DNA of 64,000 nucleotides from Sphingobacteriales bacterium 39-19 (lineage in GTDB: Bacteria; Bacteroidota; Bacteroidia; Chitinophagales; Chitinophagaceae), in the NCBI GenBank assembly GCA_001898465.1, contig MKTX01000017.1:62001-126000 (forward strand). Direction: 5' to 3'. Position 1 is the first letter of the stretch. Each line of letters opens with the position of its first letter. Below are positions 55,023-64,000 of this stretch, one piece after another. Below the pieces are notes generated by a model. That model searched no databases. It saw nothing but the letters and a program-made list of their open reading frames with translations, and was not told the origin of the DNA. The position numbers were made by a program, and so were the translations under genes.

Positions 55023-55080
55023 GGCTGCCGGATAGAAGCGAAAAGCGAAGCTTTGCGCAGCTTGCAGCGGATAGCCGGAA
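55023..55080. repeat. GC-rich REP-like element candidate
   Basis: Within a 259-base AT-rich intergenic stretch lies a sharply bounded GC-rich block, beginning GGCTGCCGGATAGAAGCG and ending GCAGCGGATAGCCGG. It contains a direct repeat (CCGGATAG/CGGATAGCC) and several AGCG/GCGA-type units around an AAGCTT centre. The look is that of a dispersed intergenic repeat (REP/BIME-like), but no second copy is visible in this window. Confidence 0.3.
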
Positions 55081-55165
55081 CAGTTGCTGAATAAACGTAA
55101 GCAGCAAAAAAGCCCCGGTATTAAAAATTAAAGTTCCTTTGCCTCATCTATATTAATTTGCAGCT

Positions 55166-56101
55166 ATGAAAATGGGAGGGATTTTGCTGGCTATGATGTT
55201 TTATTGCTGCTGCCAGGCCCAGCAGCCGGTAGATTCTTTAATTGGCAAAAAAGTAATCACCCTGAGCAATGTGGTAATTGATAATAAACTGGATGTACCT
55301 GGTTTTATTCGTAAAATAGAAAACGATAGCAGTTTTTATAAAGCTTTTTTAAACCTGCGGATACTGGGTTATACTGCTCTGAATGATGTGCGTATGCTGG
55401 ATAAAAAAGGGGCTTTAAAGGCTTCCTTACGTAGTAAAACAAAACAATACCGTAAGCATGGCTGCCGGTTTATGAATACGATTGAAGAAAGCAGTACCGG
55501 CGATTTTTATACTGATGACCACCAATACAATTACTATACTGCTCAAATGTATGCTTCGCTGTTTTTTACAAAAGATTCTGTTTGCCATGAAACCAATATA
55601 GTGGCAGGAACCCGGTTCAACCCTAAATCCAAATCGGGCATGGAAAAACATAAGGAACAATTAAAAATGCTTTTTTTTAATCCGGGCAAACGCATCACCG
55701 GCCTTCCGTTTATGAGTAATAAAACGGCGATATATGATGATGACATTGCCGATGCCTATGATATGGATATTGATATGGATGTACTGGACGGAAAGCCATG
55801 CTATATTTTTCATCAAAAAGTAAAACCCGGTAAAGAAGACAGGGTAGTGCTTGATGAAATGACTACCTGGTTTCAGGTGGCAGATATGGAGGTGATGGCC
55901 CGTACCTATAAGTTGAGTTACGATGCCGGTTTTTATGATTTTAAAGTAGATATGGAAGTACAAATGACACAATTTAATGGCCTTACTGTACCTGCCCTCA
56001 TACGCTATACCGGTAACTGGAAAGCCATACTGAAGAAAAGGGAAAGGGGCATTTTTACGGCAACCTTATTTGATTTTACCAGCGCTGATGGAGCAAAATA
56101 A
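55166..56101 (+). CDS. Secreted protein of unknown function
   Basis: 311 residues. Signal peptide MKMGGILLAMMFYCCCQAQ. The rest is strand-rich with many Asp, Tyr and Lys residues: VIDNKLDVPGFIRKIENDSS, FLNLRILGYTALND and YTDDHQYNYYTAQMYAS. A DDDIADAYDMDIDMDVLDG stretch precedes DKPCYIF-like strands and WFQVADMEVMARTYKLSYD. The layout suggests a periplasmic or outer-membrane beta protein. No family named with confidence. A hairpin follows directly. Confidence 0.65.
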   Translation: MKMGGILLAMMFYCCCQAQQPVDSLIGKKVITLSNVVIDNKLDVPGFIRKIENDSSFYKAFLNLRILGYTALNDVRMLDKKGALKASLRSKTKQYRKHGCRFMNTIEESSTGDFYTDDHQYNYYTAQMYASLFFTKDSVCHETNIVAGTRFNPKSKSGMEKHKEQLKMLFFNPGKRITGLPFMSNKTAIYDDDIADAYDMDIDMDVLDGKPCYIFHQKVKPGKEDRVVLDEMTTWFQVADMEVMARTYKLSYDAGFYDFKVDMEVQMTQFNGLTVPALIRYTGNWKAILKKRERGIFTATLFDFTSADGAK

Positions 56102-56124
56102 TAACCCGGCTTTTGCCGGGTTAT
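56101..56124. terminator. Hairpin between the secreted protein gene and the SprB-repeat gene
   Basis: ATAACCCGGC and GCCGGGTTAT form a perfect 10-pair stem with a TTTT loop. Plus-strand T run is absent, but the minus strand has ATTATTTT after the stem, so it fits best as the terminator of the large minus-strand gene. Confidence 0.65.
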
Positions 56125-56150
56125 ACGCTATAACTGAATTCCGTTTTTGA

Positions 56151-59100
56151 TTATTGCAAAAGCATCACGGTTCCTTTTTGCTGAACCGTTTTCCCGTTTT
56201 TATCTTTTCCTTTTATTATCCAAACATACGTTCCTACAGGTTGCTTACGGCCAAGATAAAATCCATTCCATCCTTTTAGCCATTCATTGGTTTCAAAAAC
56301 CAGTTCACCAAATCGGTTGAAGACCCGGAAATATTCGGTAGAAGTAATGCCGGAAGGTATGGGCCTGAAAATATCATTTCTGCCATCACCGTTTGGAGAA
56401 AATGCATTGGGTACATAATAAGTGGGGCCGGCATATACTTTTATAAATACAGTATCCCAACCTTCGCAACCCGCAATATCCTTTACAGTAAGGGTAAACC
56501 GGGTGTCCTGTTGTAATATAGCCAATGGATTTTGGGCAAATGCATTATTTAAAACTGCTGATGGCGCCCAGGTATATTGCACACCACCGGAACCGAATAA
56601 TTGATGCGGTTGCCCTAAAACAGCAATGGTATCATTTCCTGCAAATGCAGGTACAGGTGGCGTTACCGTTACCGTTACTTCATCGGAATGGCTAAAATTA
56701 CAACCATAATTATCTGTTATGGTAAGTGTATAAATAAATGTACCATCATTGGTAGTGGTAACTTGTGTTACCGGGGCATGGGGGTTGCTTAAACCACCCG
56801 AAGGCGTCCAGGTATAAGTAACGGGGCCGGATGTATTGGTTGCACTGCCATGCAGAGTGGCCGGCGTGCGGTAACATACAGCAGTGTCGAACCCGGCATG
56901 GGCAACGGGTTTGCGAAGTACATTAATTTGTATGGTATCCCTTCTCTGGCAAATGCCCCATGTAGCCAATAAAGCATAGCGGGCAGTATCAGTAGGGTTC
57001 ACTACTGCATTTTTCACTTGCGCATCTTGTATGGTATTGGCTGGAGCATCTAATGAAGTCCAGGTAAAAATAGAGGTAGCCGCATTGGTTTGCGGGTATA
57101 TCGTTTTACTGCTTCCGGCACAAACTGTAGTATCGGGTCCCAATGTCAATCGCATGGTATCGTTTAAAGCAACATTAATGGGCGTTGCGGCGGCAATACA
57201 TCCCTTAGCATCTTTTACTTTTATATTGGAATACGGCCCAATGGCAGGAGCGGTAATTACAGCGTTGGATTGATATGCCGTTCCGTTTATTGAATATTGA
57301 TAGGGGATAGTGCCACCCGCCCCGGTTACCGTTATTTTACCATCATTGCCAAAGCAGGTAGAGGCTAAAGAATTGGTAGCACTGGCAGTAAGCTGTGCAG
57401 GTTCTAATAAAGTGATGGTCGTATCTTTTGTACAACCTACTGCATCTTTTATCCTAAAACTATAGGAACCTGTTGCTAAACCGGCAAATGTATTAGTGGT
57501 TTGAAAACTGGCAAAACCAGGCCCCATCGCATATTGATAAGGGCTTACGCCACCACCGCCATTTAATTTTATGGATCCGTTTGCGTCTCCATTGCATAAA
57601 GGCATCGTGTTTACATTGGGCATTTTTAATGCACTATTCGTAGTTAATGTAAATGAGCCGGTACCTGTACACCCGATGGCATCTGTAAATGAATAGCTGT
57701 ATAGTATATTGGGGCTAAGCGCTGTAAATATACCGGTGCTATTGGTTTGAGGGGTAGTACCATCAGTTAGTGTGAAACTAAATGGCGCTGCACCGGAAGA
57801 TGGCAACAGGGTTACCTGGCCGTCATTTATACCATTACAGGGAGGATTAACAGGAGTATATGTAGAGGCGATGGGTGAACCCATGCCTACCACAGGATCT
57901 ACAGGTATTGTGCCGGTACAGCCAGCTGCCGATACAAAACTTATTGAATAAGTGCCTGCTGCCAATCCCGTAAAAGTAGGGCTGCTTTGTACAATATTGC
58001 CCGGGTTTAGTGTAAAAGTATAGGGGCCTGTTCCCGTAGGTGACAGGGTAATGGTACCATCATTTACAGTTGGGCAGGAAGTAGCGGTTGTTACTGAAGT
58101 ACCCGTTAATGGAGCGCCGGCATTAATCACAATATTATTCTGGGTATAGCTGCAACCCAGACTATTCAATACAGATACCGAATAGGTACCCGGAGCCAGG
58201 CTTGTAAAATTGCCAGTCGTTTGTGTAACCGCACCCGGGTTTAATATATACGTAAATGTACCGGCTGTTGTTGGGGTTACCGTAATGGTACCATCATTTA
58301 CCCCCGAGCAGGAAGTATTTGTATTTACAACATTGGCAGCTAATGGCGGACCCGCTGCAATGACCACATTATTTAATGTACCACTGCAGCCCATTGTATT
58401 TGTAAAACTAAAATTATAAGTTCCTGCTGCCAATCCCGTAAATAATGGATTGGTTTGAGTAATGGAACCAGGGTTGAGGGTATATGTATAAGTTCCTGCA
58501 ATGGCGGGGCTCAATGTAATGCTGCCATCGCTTGCACCCTGGCAGGTAGTGGCAACACTTGATGAAGTAGCGGTGGCAACCGGTCCTGCACCCAATACAA
58601 TATTGGCTATCGTTCCGGTACAGCCCAGCGTATTTGTAAAACTGGCCGAATAGGTACCAGCGCCCAAACCGGTAAAGTTCCCGTTTGATTGATTATAGGG
58701 TCCCCCGGGTCCGGTGAGTTGGTAAGTATAAGTACCTGCCACTGCAGGGCTAATGGTAATAGTGCCATCGCTTGCACCCTGGCAGGTGGGTAATGCCAGA
58801 GCAGAAGTACCGGTTATCACAGGGCCTGCTGCTATTACAATATTATTAATAACCCCACTACATCCAAAGCTGTTTGAAAAATTAACGCTATAAGTACCCG
58901 GTGTTAAGCCGGTAAAGCTTCCTGTAGTTTGAGTAACAGCCCCGGGATTTAATGTGTAGGTATAGGTACCCGCAACGGTAGGCGTTATGCTGATGCTGCC
59001 ATCCGATGCACCCTGGCAGGAACTGTTTACATGAGATTCAGATGCCGTTAATGATGAACCGGCAGCAACCGTAATATTATTTACCGTTGCCATGCAGCCG

Positions 59101-61973
59101 AGGCTGTTTGAAAAACTAACTGAGTAATTACCTGCAGCCAGGCTGGTAAAAACCGGGTTTGTTTGAGATATAGCGCCCGGATTTAGGATAAAAGTATACG
59201 TGCCGGCTACTGAAGGGGTAATGGTTATTGTGCCATCCGTAGCGCCTAAACAACTGGTAGCCGTGGATGCTGAGGTGCCTGTAATAGCCGGGCCTGCTGC
59301 AATTATTATATTATTAATGGTTCCGTTACACGTACTTGCGTTTGTAAAAGTTGCAGAATAAGTACCCGCTGCCAAACTGGTAAATGTTCCGTTAGTTTGC
59401 GTATAAGGGCCGCCCGGACCGGTGAGTACATAAGTATAAGCGCCGGCAATAGAAGGAGTGATGGTAATGGTACCATCCGTTGCGCCCTGGCATGTAGTAT
59501 TGGTATGTACCTGCGTTCCCGTTAATGAAGAGCCTGCAGCTACAGTAAGGTTATTTAAACTGCCACTGCAGCCGGTTGCATTGGTGAATGTTACCGAATA
59601 GGTACCCGCTGCCAGGCCGGTAAATGTGGGCGTTGTTTGTGTATAAGGACCACCCGGGCCGGTTAAAACATAAGTATGAGGCCCGGGGATAGTTGGCGTA
59701 ATGGTTATAGATCCATCGGAAGCCCCTGAGCAACTGGTGGCGGTTGTACTGCTGGTTCCACTTAAAGAACCGCCTACCGAAATAATGATATTGGTTAGGG
59801 TTCCGGAGCAACCTGCAGCAGAGGTAAAAGTAACGGAATAGGTGCCAGCAGCTAAACCGGTAAAAGTGTTTCCGGGTTGGGTGATAGCCCCCGGGTTAAG
59901 GGTATAAGTATAGGTACCGGGAACCGTAGGTGTTACTGTAATGGTACCATCTGTGGCCCCGTTGCAAGTAGTATTGGTATGAGTTTGAGAACCCGATGGC
60001 CCCGAACCACCACCTACGGTAATAGAACGGGTACCCTGGCATCCATTATTATCTTTGAAAATAACGGTATGAACGCCACTGCTTAAGCCGGTAAATACAT
60101 TAGAAGTTTGAAATAGGCCTCCATCAATATTATAGGTATAGGGAGGTACTCCGGTTATAGGTGTTAAGGTAACCGTTCCATCAGTGTTACCCGGGCAACT
60201 AACGGGTGTTTGAGTTATTGCACCAGTTAAACTACTACCTGTACCCACTGTCACGTTAACATTCGTGCTGCAACCTCTGGAATCCTTTACTAATATTATA
60301 TGTGATCCACTTGCAACTCCTGTAAAAACATTACTTGATTGAGGGGTGCCACCGTCTAAAGTATAAGTGAAAGGTCCAACACCAGAACTACCAGGTGTAA
60401 CAGTAATAGTACCATCTGCAGCACCGGAACAGGATGTTGAAGTCTGAGTTGCTGTAGCAGTAATAGTTGACCCTGCAGTTATTGTTGCAGATACTGTTCC
60501 AGTACAAGTATTGGCATCTGTAAATGTTATTGAATAGCTACCAAAATTAAGTCCTGTGAAAATACCAGTTGTATTGGTTGTATTCCCTGGCGTTAGTACA
60601 AAAGTGTAAGGCCCTGAACCAGAAGTTGGAACAATTGTGATGGAGCCGTCATTTACCCCAGTACAGCTGGTGTTTGTAGTAGTAACAGTACCTGTAAGAG
60701 TAGGAATTACATTTACAACTACAGTAATTGTATTTGTACAGCCATTTATATCTGTAACAGTAACAGTATGACTTCCTCCACTTACGGAAGTAAATACATT
60801 GGTTGATTGTGGTGTTCCACCATCTAAAATATATGTATAGGGTGCAACACCAGAGCCAGTTGGAACATTCACAGTGATGCTTCCATTATTCATTCCGCAA
60901 GCTGCATCAGTAGTTGTTGCTGTAAAAGTTAATTGAGGCGATTGTGTTAATTTGATGGTATCCGTGCTTACAATGGTACCCGTTGGGCAGGAGTTGTAGG
61001 TCGTTTTTAAAATAAAATCACCAAAACTTGTTGGACAAAAGTTGGGAAAATCAACGTTTAACATGCCAGGAGTACCAGGCGATGTAGTGGCAGTAGCTAA
61101 AGTTGTACCAGACAGGTCAGTAATTTCACAAGAAATAAACCTTGAACTGGAACCTGCTGGTGTAAACCTGTATCCCGTATTGGTTTCAGTCCATTGTGTA
61201 CAATTCTTTCCAGGAGCTACAACGGCTTTTGTTCTTGTATAATCTTGTATACCTAATATAGCGTTACCTCCATTCCAGGTGCAAATAGGTTTTTCAGTAA
61301 TATATACCTCAATGATTCCTGTACCTTCATGTAAAACTATTTGAGATGTCATTTTAGAATTACTGCAACTAGATCCAAAAAATATAACGTTATAATAACT
61401 TACAACAAATTTTCTACATGGTGCAGAGCCAAATACATTATATTCAATTCTGCGTAAAGGAGAGCCTGATGTAATGCTAGGGTCAATATCCATATATGCA
61501 CCCATAATAGCGGTACGGGGAATATAGCGGTCTGTTATACTGGAAGGTACAGAAACTGAATTGTTAGGTATAGTTATGGGGGGATCTAAATCATAATTAT
61601 TAGATTGGTTGGCACATATAGCTTCAAATGTTACCATCCCGTTTGAACCAATTATGATATTGTTATAAGTACTATCATAAAAACAAAAAGGAAATGTTAG
61701 GGGTATTAAAGAAGAGTATTTATCATCAATATAAGTTGAAACAACTTCGGTACCTGATGTTGCCGGATAGTTCATGTAAGGAACCGTAGATATAACATAA
61801 TTTTCATCGCTTCTTATATCTGGGATGCTAAAACTTAAATCTTTGCAAGTGGCATTGCATGGATAAGTTATTGTCGTACCATTTAAATTTGTTGGAATGC
61901 AATTTTGTGAAAGCACTTTTTCAACAAAAAATAAATTTATCACTGAAAAAAGAATGAATAAAGTTTTTTTCAT
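56151..61973 (-). CDS. Giant cell-surface protein with 16 SprB-like repeats and T9SS type B sorting domain
   Basis: 1940 residues. Signal peptide MKKTLFILFSVINLFFVEKV. Residues about 25-330 form an N-terminal beta domain with several Cys and an NGGNAILGIQDYTRTKAVV stretch, as in nidogen-like outer modules. About 350-1560 contain 16 SprB-like repeats with a C-G-x-x-D-G-x-I-T core (TSCSGAADGTITVTP and relatives). About 1570-1850 are PKD-like domains (TVCAGSSKTIYP, VCYRTPATLHGSA). The end is a type B CTD: YVPNAFSPNGDGRNDIF, VFNRFGELVFET and GTYVWIIKGKD. Such proteins move along or decorate the surface through the gliding/T9SS machinery. No catalytic domain was seen. Confidence 0.93.
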   Translation of the reverse strand: MKKTLFILFSVINLFFVEKVLSQNCIPTNLNGTTITYPCNATCKDLSFSIPDIRSDENYVISTVPYMNYPATSGTEVVSTYIDDKYSSLIPLTFPFCFYDSTYNNIIIGSNGMVTFEAICANQSNNYDLDPPITIPNNSVSVPSSITDRYIPRTAIMGAYMDIDPSITSGSPLRRIEYNVFGSAPCRKFVVSYYNVIFFGSSCSNSKMTSQIVLHEGTGIIEVYITEKPICTWNGGNAILGIQDYTRTKAVVAPGKNCTQWTETNTGYRFTPAGSSSRFISCEITDLSGTTLATATTSPGTPGMLNVDFPNFCPTSFGDFILKTTYNSCPTGTIVSTDTIKLTQSPQLTFTATTTDAACGMNNGSITVNVPTGSGVAPYTYILDGGTPQSTNVFTSVSGGSHTVTVTDINGCTNTITVVVNVIPTLTGTVTTTNTSCTGVNDGSITIVPTSGSGPYTFVLTPGNTTNTTGIFTGLNFGSYSITFTDANTCTGTVSATITAGSTITATATQTSTSCSGAADGTITVTPGSSGVGPFTYTLDGGTPQSSNVFTGVASGSHIILVKDSRGCSTNVNVTVGTGSSLTGAITQTPVSCPGNTDGTVTLTPITGVPPYTYNIDGGLFQTSNVFTGLSSGVHTVIFKDNNGCQGTRSITVGGGSGPSGSQTHTNTTCNGATDGTITVTPTVPGTYTYTLNPGAITQPGNTFTGLAAGTYSVTFTSAAGCSGTLTNIIISVGGSLSGTSSTTATSCSGASDGSITITPTIPGPHTYVLTGPGGPYTQTTPTFTGLAAGTYSVTFTNATGCSGSLNNLTVAAGSSLTGTQVHTNTTCQGATDGTITITPSIAGAYTYVLTGPGGPYTQTNGTFTSLAAGTYSATFTNASTCNGTINNIIIAAGPAITGTSASTATSCLGATDGTITITPSVAGTYTFILNPGAISQTNPVFTSLAAGNYSVSFSNSLGCMATVNNITVAAGSSLTASESHVNSSCQGASDGSISITPTVAGTYTYTLNPGAVTQTTGSFTGLTPGTYSVNFSNSFGCSGVINNIVIAAGPVITGTSALALPTCQGASDGTITISPAVAGTYTYQLTGPGGPYNQSNGNFTGLGAGTYSASFTNTLGCTGTIANIVLGAGPVATATSSSVATTCQGASDGSITLSPAIAGTYTYTLNPGSITQTNPLFTGLAAGTYNFSFTNTMGCSGTLNNVVIAAGPPLAANVVNTNTSCSGVNDGTITVTPTTAGTFTYILNPGAVTQTTGNFTSLAPGTYSVSVLNSLGCSYTQNNIVINAGAPLTGTSVTTATSCPTVNDGTITLSPTGTGPYTFTLNPGNIVQSSPTFTGLAAGTYSISFVSAAGCTGTIPVDPVVGMGSPIASTYTPVNPPCNGINDGQVTLLPSSGAAPFSFTLTDGTTPQTNSTGIFTALSPNILYSYSFTDAIGCTGTGSFTLTTNSALKMPNVNTMPLCNGDANGSIKLNGGGGVSPYQYAMGPGFASFQTTNTFAGLATGSYSFRIKDAVGCTKDTTITLLEPAQLTASATNSLASTCFGNDGKITVTGAGGTIPYQYSINGTAYQSNAVITAPAIGPYSNIKVKDAKGCIAAATPINVALNDTMRLTLGPDTTVCAGSSKTIYPQTNAATSIFTWTSLDAPANTIQDAQVKNAVVNPTDTARYALLATWGICQRRDTIQINVLRKPVAHAGFDTAVCYRTPATLHGSATNTSGPVTYTWTPSGGLSNPHAPVTQVTTTNDGTFIYTLTITDNYGCNFSHSDEVTVTVTPPVPAFAGNDTIAVLGQPHQLFGSGGVQYTWAPSAVLNNAFAQNPLAILQQDTRFTLTVKDIAGCEGWDTVFIKVYAGPTYYVPNAFSPNGDGRNDIFRPIPSGITSTEYFRVFNRFGELVFETNEWLKGWNGFYLGRKQPVGTYVWIIKGKDKNGKTVQQKGTVMLLQ
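57270..60930 (-). repeat. Tandem SprB-repeat coding DNA
   Basis: Roughly 210-240 bases per unit, 16 units, in frame. The central units (about 58,200-59,950) are the most alike; for example, CCATCGCTTGCACCCTGGCA occurs in two neighbouring units near 58,530 and 58,770, with close variants near 59,000. This points to recent duplication and recombination inside the gene. The outer units are more diverged. Confidence 0.85.
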
Positions 61974-62162
61974 TGTAAGCTCATGTTGTAAGAGTGCAAC
62001 AAGATACTTAAATTTTTAGGTATCTTAACATAACTACAACAGTTTGTAGAAAAAATTTTAACAAGTAATTCTTTGATACAAAAAAATATATTAACAAAAT
62101 ACAATATTCAAAGCTACTTAGGATTTAAATGGAATTTAGTGTACTTAATATAGGGTAATATA
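61974..62162. other. AT-rich intergenic region before the SprB-repeat gene
   Basis: 189 bases, very AT-rich, between the nagB fusion stop and the SprB-repeat gene start, both on the minus strand. It contains a TTAAGATAC/GTATCTTAA-type inverted repeat near 62,010-62,030. No gene; promoter function for the large gene is likely but no TAnnTTTG box stands out. Confidence 0.4.
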
Positions 62163-64000
62163 TCAGTAACTCCATCGTACAAATGCCTCCATGGCAGCAT
62201 ATTGTGTAAGGCCCAGTTGTGCATAAAGTTGAGCGGTATTGCTATTTCGGGCTTCGGCACGTTGCCAAAATTCCCTGTCATCACTACCCTGGAATGGTAC
62301 CGTATCTTTTTGCGACTGGTGGATAAATATTCCGTTTCTTTTTTGGAGTACCTGGTCGGGGCTCATGGGTACAGCCATTTGAATGTCGGTAATATCCCAT
62401 TCCTGCCAGGCTCCTTTATATAACCAGAGCCAGCAATCCTGAATCCATTGTTCTTTTTTAGATTTTAATCTTTCCAAAGCCGCAAGTACTACATCAAAAC
62501 AAACTTTATGGGTGCCATGCGGATCGGCAAAATCGCCGGCGCAAAACAGGATATGGGGTTTTATCTCTTGCAGCAGTTCTATTGTTTTTACAATATCAGC
62601 CTCACTCATCGGATTTTTTTCAATGGTTCCTGTTTCATAAAAAGGAAGGTTCTGAAAATGGATATTTTCATCCGGTATCCCTACATATTTACAAGTGGCC
62701 CTGGCTTCGCATTGGCGAATTAATCCTTTGATTGCCCTGATTTCTTCGGTATCTTTTTCACTGGTTTGTTTTTTTACCAGGAAAGTATGGGCATCCGCCA
62801 ATATTTTTTTGCTCTTGCTGTCATCAATATTAAAAAGTTGTTCAAAACCTACAGCAAAATTTAAGAAGCGGGTCACAAACTCATCAGTTACAGCAATATT
62901 GCCACTGGTTTGGTAAGCCACATGTACATCATGCCCCTGGTTATGCAAACGCATAAAAGTGCCTCCCATACTTATAATATCATCATCGGGATGGGGAGAA
63001 AAAATGAGGCACCGTTTTGGGAAGGGGGTATTCCTTTCGGGATGTGATAAGCGGGAATCCATGGGTTTACCGCCCGGCCAGCCGGTAATACTATCTCTTA
63101 ATAAATAAAAAACCTGTAGGTTTATTTCATAAGCATCGCCTTTTTCGGTGATGAGATCATTTAACCCATTATCATTATAATCGAAATTGGTAAGGCTGAG
63201 TACCGGCTTTTTTAATTTAAGTGCCAGGTTAATCACCGCTTTTTTAATCATTTTTTCTGTCCATTCGCACTCACCGGTAAGCCAGGGTGATTTAAAACGG
63301 GTAAGTTCACTGGCAGCGGCTTCATCTAATACGAAACAACAATCATCATGGTGCTGCAGTAAAGAGGCAGGTATCTCATCGGTATCGTCATCTTCCACCG
63401 CTTTTTTTATTACAGGCGCTTTGGTTTGGCCCCAGGCCATTAAAATAATTTCTTTTGATTTTAAAATGGTATTGATCCCCATTGTGATGGCCATACGGGG
63501 TACCTGGTTCATATTGCCAAATTCAAAACTATTGGCCTGGCGGGTACTGTTGTCTAAAGTAACCAAACGGGTTTTGCTAAAAATGCTGCTGCCCGGTTCA
63601 TTAAAACCAATATGCCCGTTAACGCCAATACCTAATATTTGTAAATCTAATCCACCGGCTTCTTCAATTTGTTTTTCATATTGCAATGCATGTTCTTTCA
63701 CTTTATCCTTCGGTAAAGTGCCATCGGGCAGGTGGTAATTTTTGGGATCTATATCGGTATGCTCAAATAAATATTTACGCATAAAATAATGATAACTCTG
63801 CAATGCATCTTTACTCATGGGGTAATACTGGTCAAGGTTAAATGTAATTACCTCTTTAAAACTCAATCCTTCTTCCTGGTGCATACGTACCAGCTCGGCA
63901 TATAAGCTTTTTGGCGTAGAGCCTGTAGCCAGCCCAATCACACATTTTTTTCCTTCTGCATTCTTTTTGCGGATGAGTGCAGCAATTTTTTTTGCAACAA
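62163..64000 (-). CDS. nagB: Glucosamine-6-phosphate deaminase fused to a PIG-L/LmbE-like deacetylase domain (5' end cut off)
   Basis: 612 residues are visible and the frame runs off the right edge (VAKKIAALIRKKNAEGKKCV leads into the shown IGLATGSTPKSLY), so the start is missing. Residues to about 260 are NagB: LATGSTPKSLY, FNLDQYYPM, GIGVNGHIGFNEPG and TMGINTIL. A linker leads to a PIG-L-type domain (about 330-560) with the zinc/catalytic block FSPHPDDDIISMGG and the late DFADPHGTHKVCFDV. NagB turns glucosamine-6-P into fructose-6-P and ammonia. The fused deacetylase-like part may act on an N-acetyl substrate; this fusion is known in Bacteroidota. Confidence 0.92.
   Translation of the reverse strand, partial: VAKKIAALIRKKNAEGKKCVIGLATGSTPKSLYAELVRMHQEEGLSFKEVITFNLDQYYPMSKDALQSYHYFMRKYLFEHTDIDPKNYHLPDGTLPKDKVKEHALQYEKQIEEAGGLDLQILGIGVNGHIGFNEPGSSIFSKTRLVTLDNSTRQANSFEFGNMNQVPRMAITMGINTILKSKEIILMAWGQTKAPVIKKAVEDDDTDEIPASLLQHHDDCCFVLDEAAASELTRFKSPWLTGECEWTEKMIKKAVINLALKLKKPVLSLTNFDYNDNGLNDLITEKGDAYEINLQVFYLLRDSITGWPGGKPMDSRLSHPERNTPFPKRCLIFSPHPDDDIISMGGTFMRLHNQGHDVHVAYQTSGNIAVTDEFVTRFLNFAVGFEQLFNIDDSKSKKILADAHTFLVKKQTSEKDTEEIRAIKGLIRQCEARATCKYVGIPDENIHFQNLPFYETGTIEKNPMSEADIVKTIELLQEIKPHILFCAGDFADPHGTHKVCFDVVLAALERLKSKKEQWIQDCWLWLYKGAWQEWDITDIQMAVPMSPDQVLQKRNGIFIHQSQKDTVPFQGSDDREFWQRAEARNSNTAQLYAQLGLTQYAAMEAFVRWSY

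Noticed and set aside
57270-60930. Regular repeats as a CRISPR array
   Set aside because: Units are over 200 bases, in frame and protein-coding (SprB repeats); no short repeat-spacer pattern and no cas genes.
1-64000. tRNA, rRNA, tmRNA or riboswitch genes
   Set aside because: Intergenic stretches were read for cloverleaf-like arms and conserved cores; none was convincing. A covariance-model search would be needed to exclude small RNAs.

Overview
The window looks like a piece of a Bacteroidota chromosome, most probably from the Chitinophagaceae or a close relative. This assignment is inference from several signs. Type IX secretion sorting domains (types A and B) end two large secreted proteins, one of which carries 16 SprB-like repeats. 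Candidate promoters are of the TAnnTTTG type. Recognisable Shine-Dalgarno sequences are almost absent before start codons. The long signal peptidase I, the GlcN6P deaminase/PIG-L fusion and GLPGLI-like secreted proteins also fit. The DNA is moderately AT-rich. No rRNA, tRNA, CRISPR array, transposase, integrase or phage gene was found, so most of the window reads as ordinary chromosomal backbone with lineage-specific envelope genes.

Layout. 1-6.5 kb: the 5' end of ispE behind a bifunctional-nuclease gene, a secreted protein, thrS-infC ending at a clear terminator, a dicarboxylate/amino-acid symporter and a small membrane protein. 6.6-15.7 kb: nucleoside and sugar catabolism. Two secreted amidohydrolases and a nucleoside phosphorylase face deoC, an aldehyde dehydrogenase, a catalytically dead ALDH-like protein (together resembling a split ALDH16) and a YjbR/MmcQ protein. 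15.8-25.8 kb: RhlE helicase, APC permease, a histone-H1-like protein, a VOC protein, rpe, a TPR lipoprotein, a TolB-like propeller, D-serine dehydratase, a SIMPL protein and a TonB-domain protein. 25.9-37.5 kb: prfB with its programmed +1 frameshift, pruA, two GLPGLI-like proteins, a membrane pyrophosphatase fused to an OmpA domain, lepB, a methyltransferase, a DUF1835 protein and a glutaminyl cyclase. 37.7-44.5 kb: an M43 metalloprotease, a saccharopine-dehydrogenase-like protein, OsmC, dnaG, a TPR protein and an FMN reductase. 44.7-56.1 kb: smc, a decayed or orphan ORF, a TPR/AAA+ pair, hutU, a lipoprotein, a second H1-like protein and a secreted protein. 56.1-64 kb: the giant SprB-repeat protein and the truncated nagB fusion.

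Functional links. deoC and the nucleoside phosphorylase form a deoxynucleoside salvage pair read divergently, and the aldehyde dehydrogenase after deoC could oxidise the acetaldehyde released. thrS-infC, prfB, dnaG, smc and lepB are housekeeping genes scattered among envelope genes. dsdA, pruA and hutU are amino-acid catabolism genes standing alone.

Best candidates for new biology are the pyrophosphatase-OmpA fusion, whose predicted topology would put a peptidoglycan-binding domain on an ion pump, and the two-gene TPR-AAA+/TPR-membrane cassette. After these come the split ALDH16-like pair, the amidohydrolase cluster in which two of three barrels have lost their metal ligands, and the prfB frameshift with a strong internal Shine-Dalgarno in a genome that otherwise seems not to use one.
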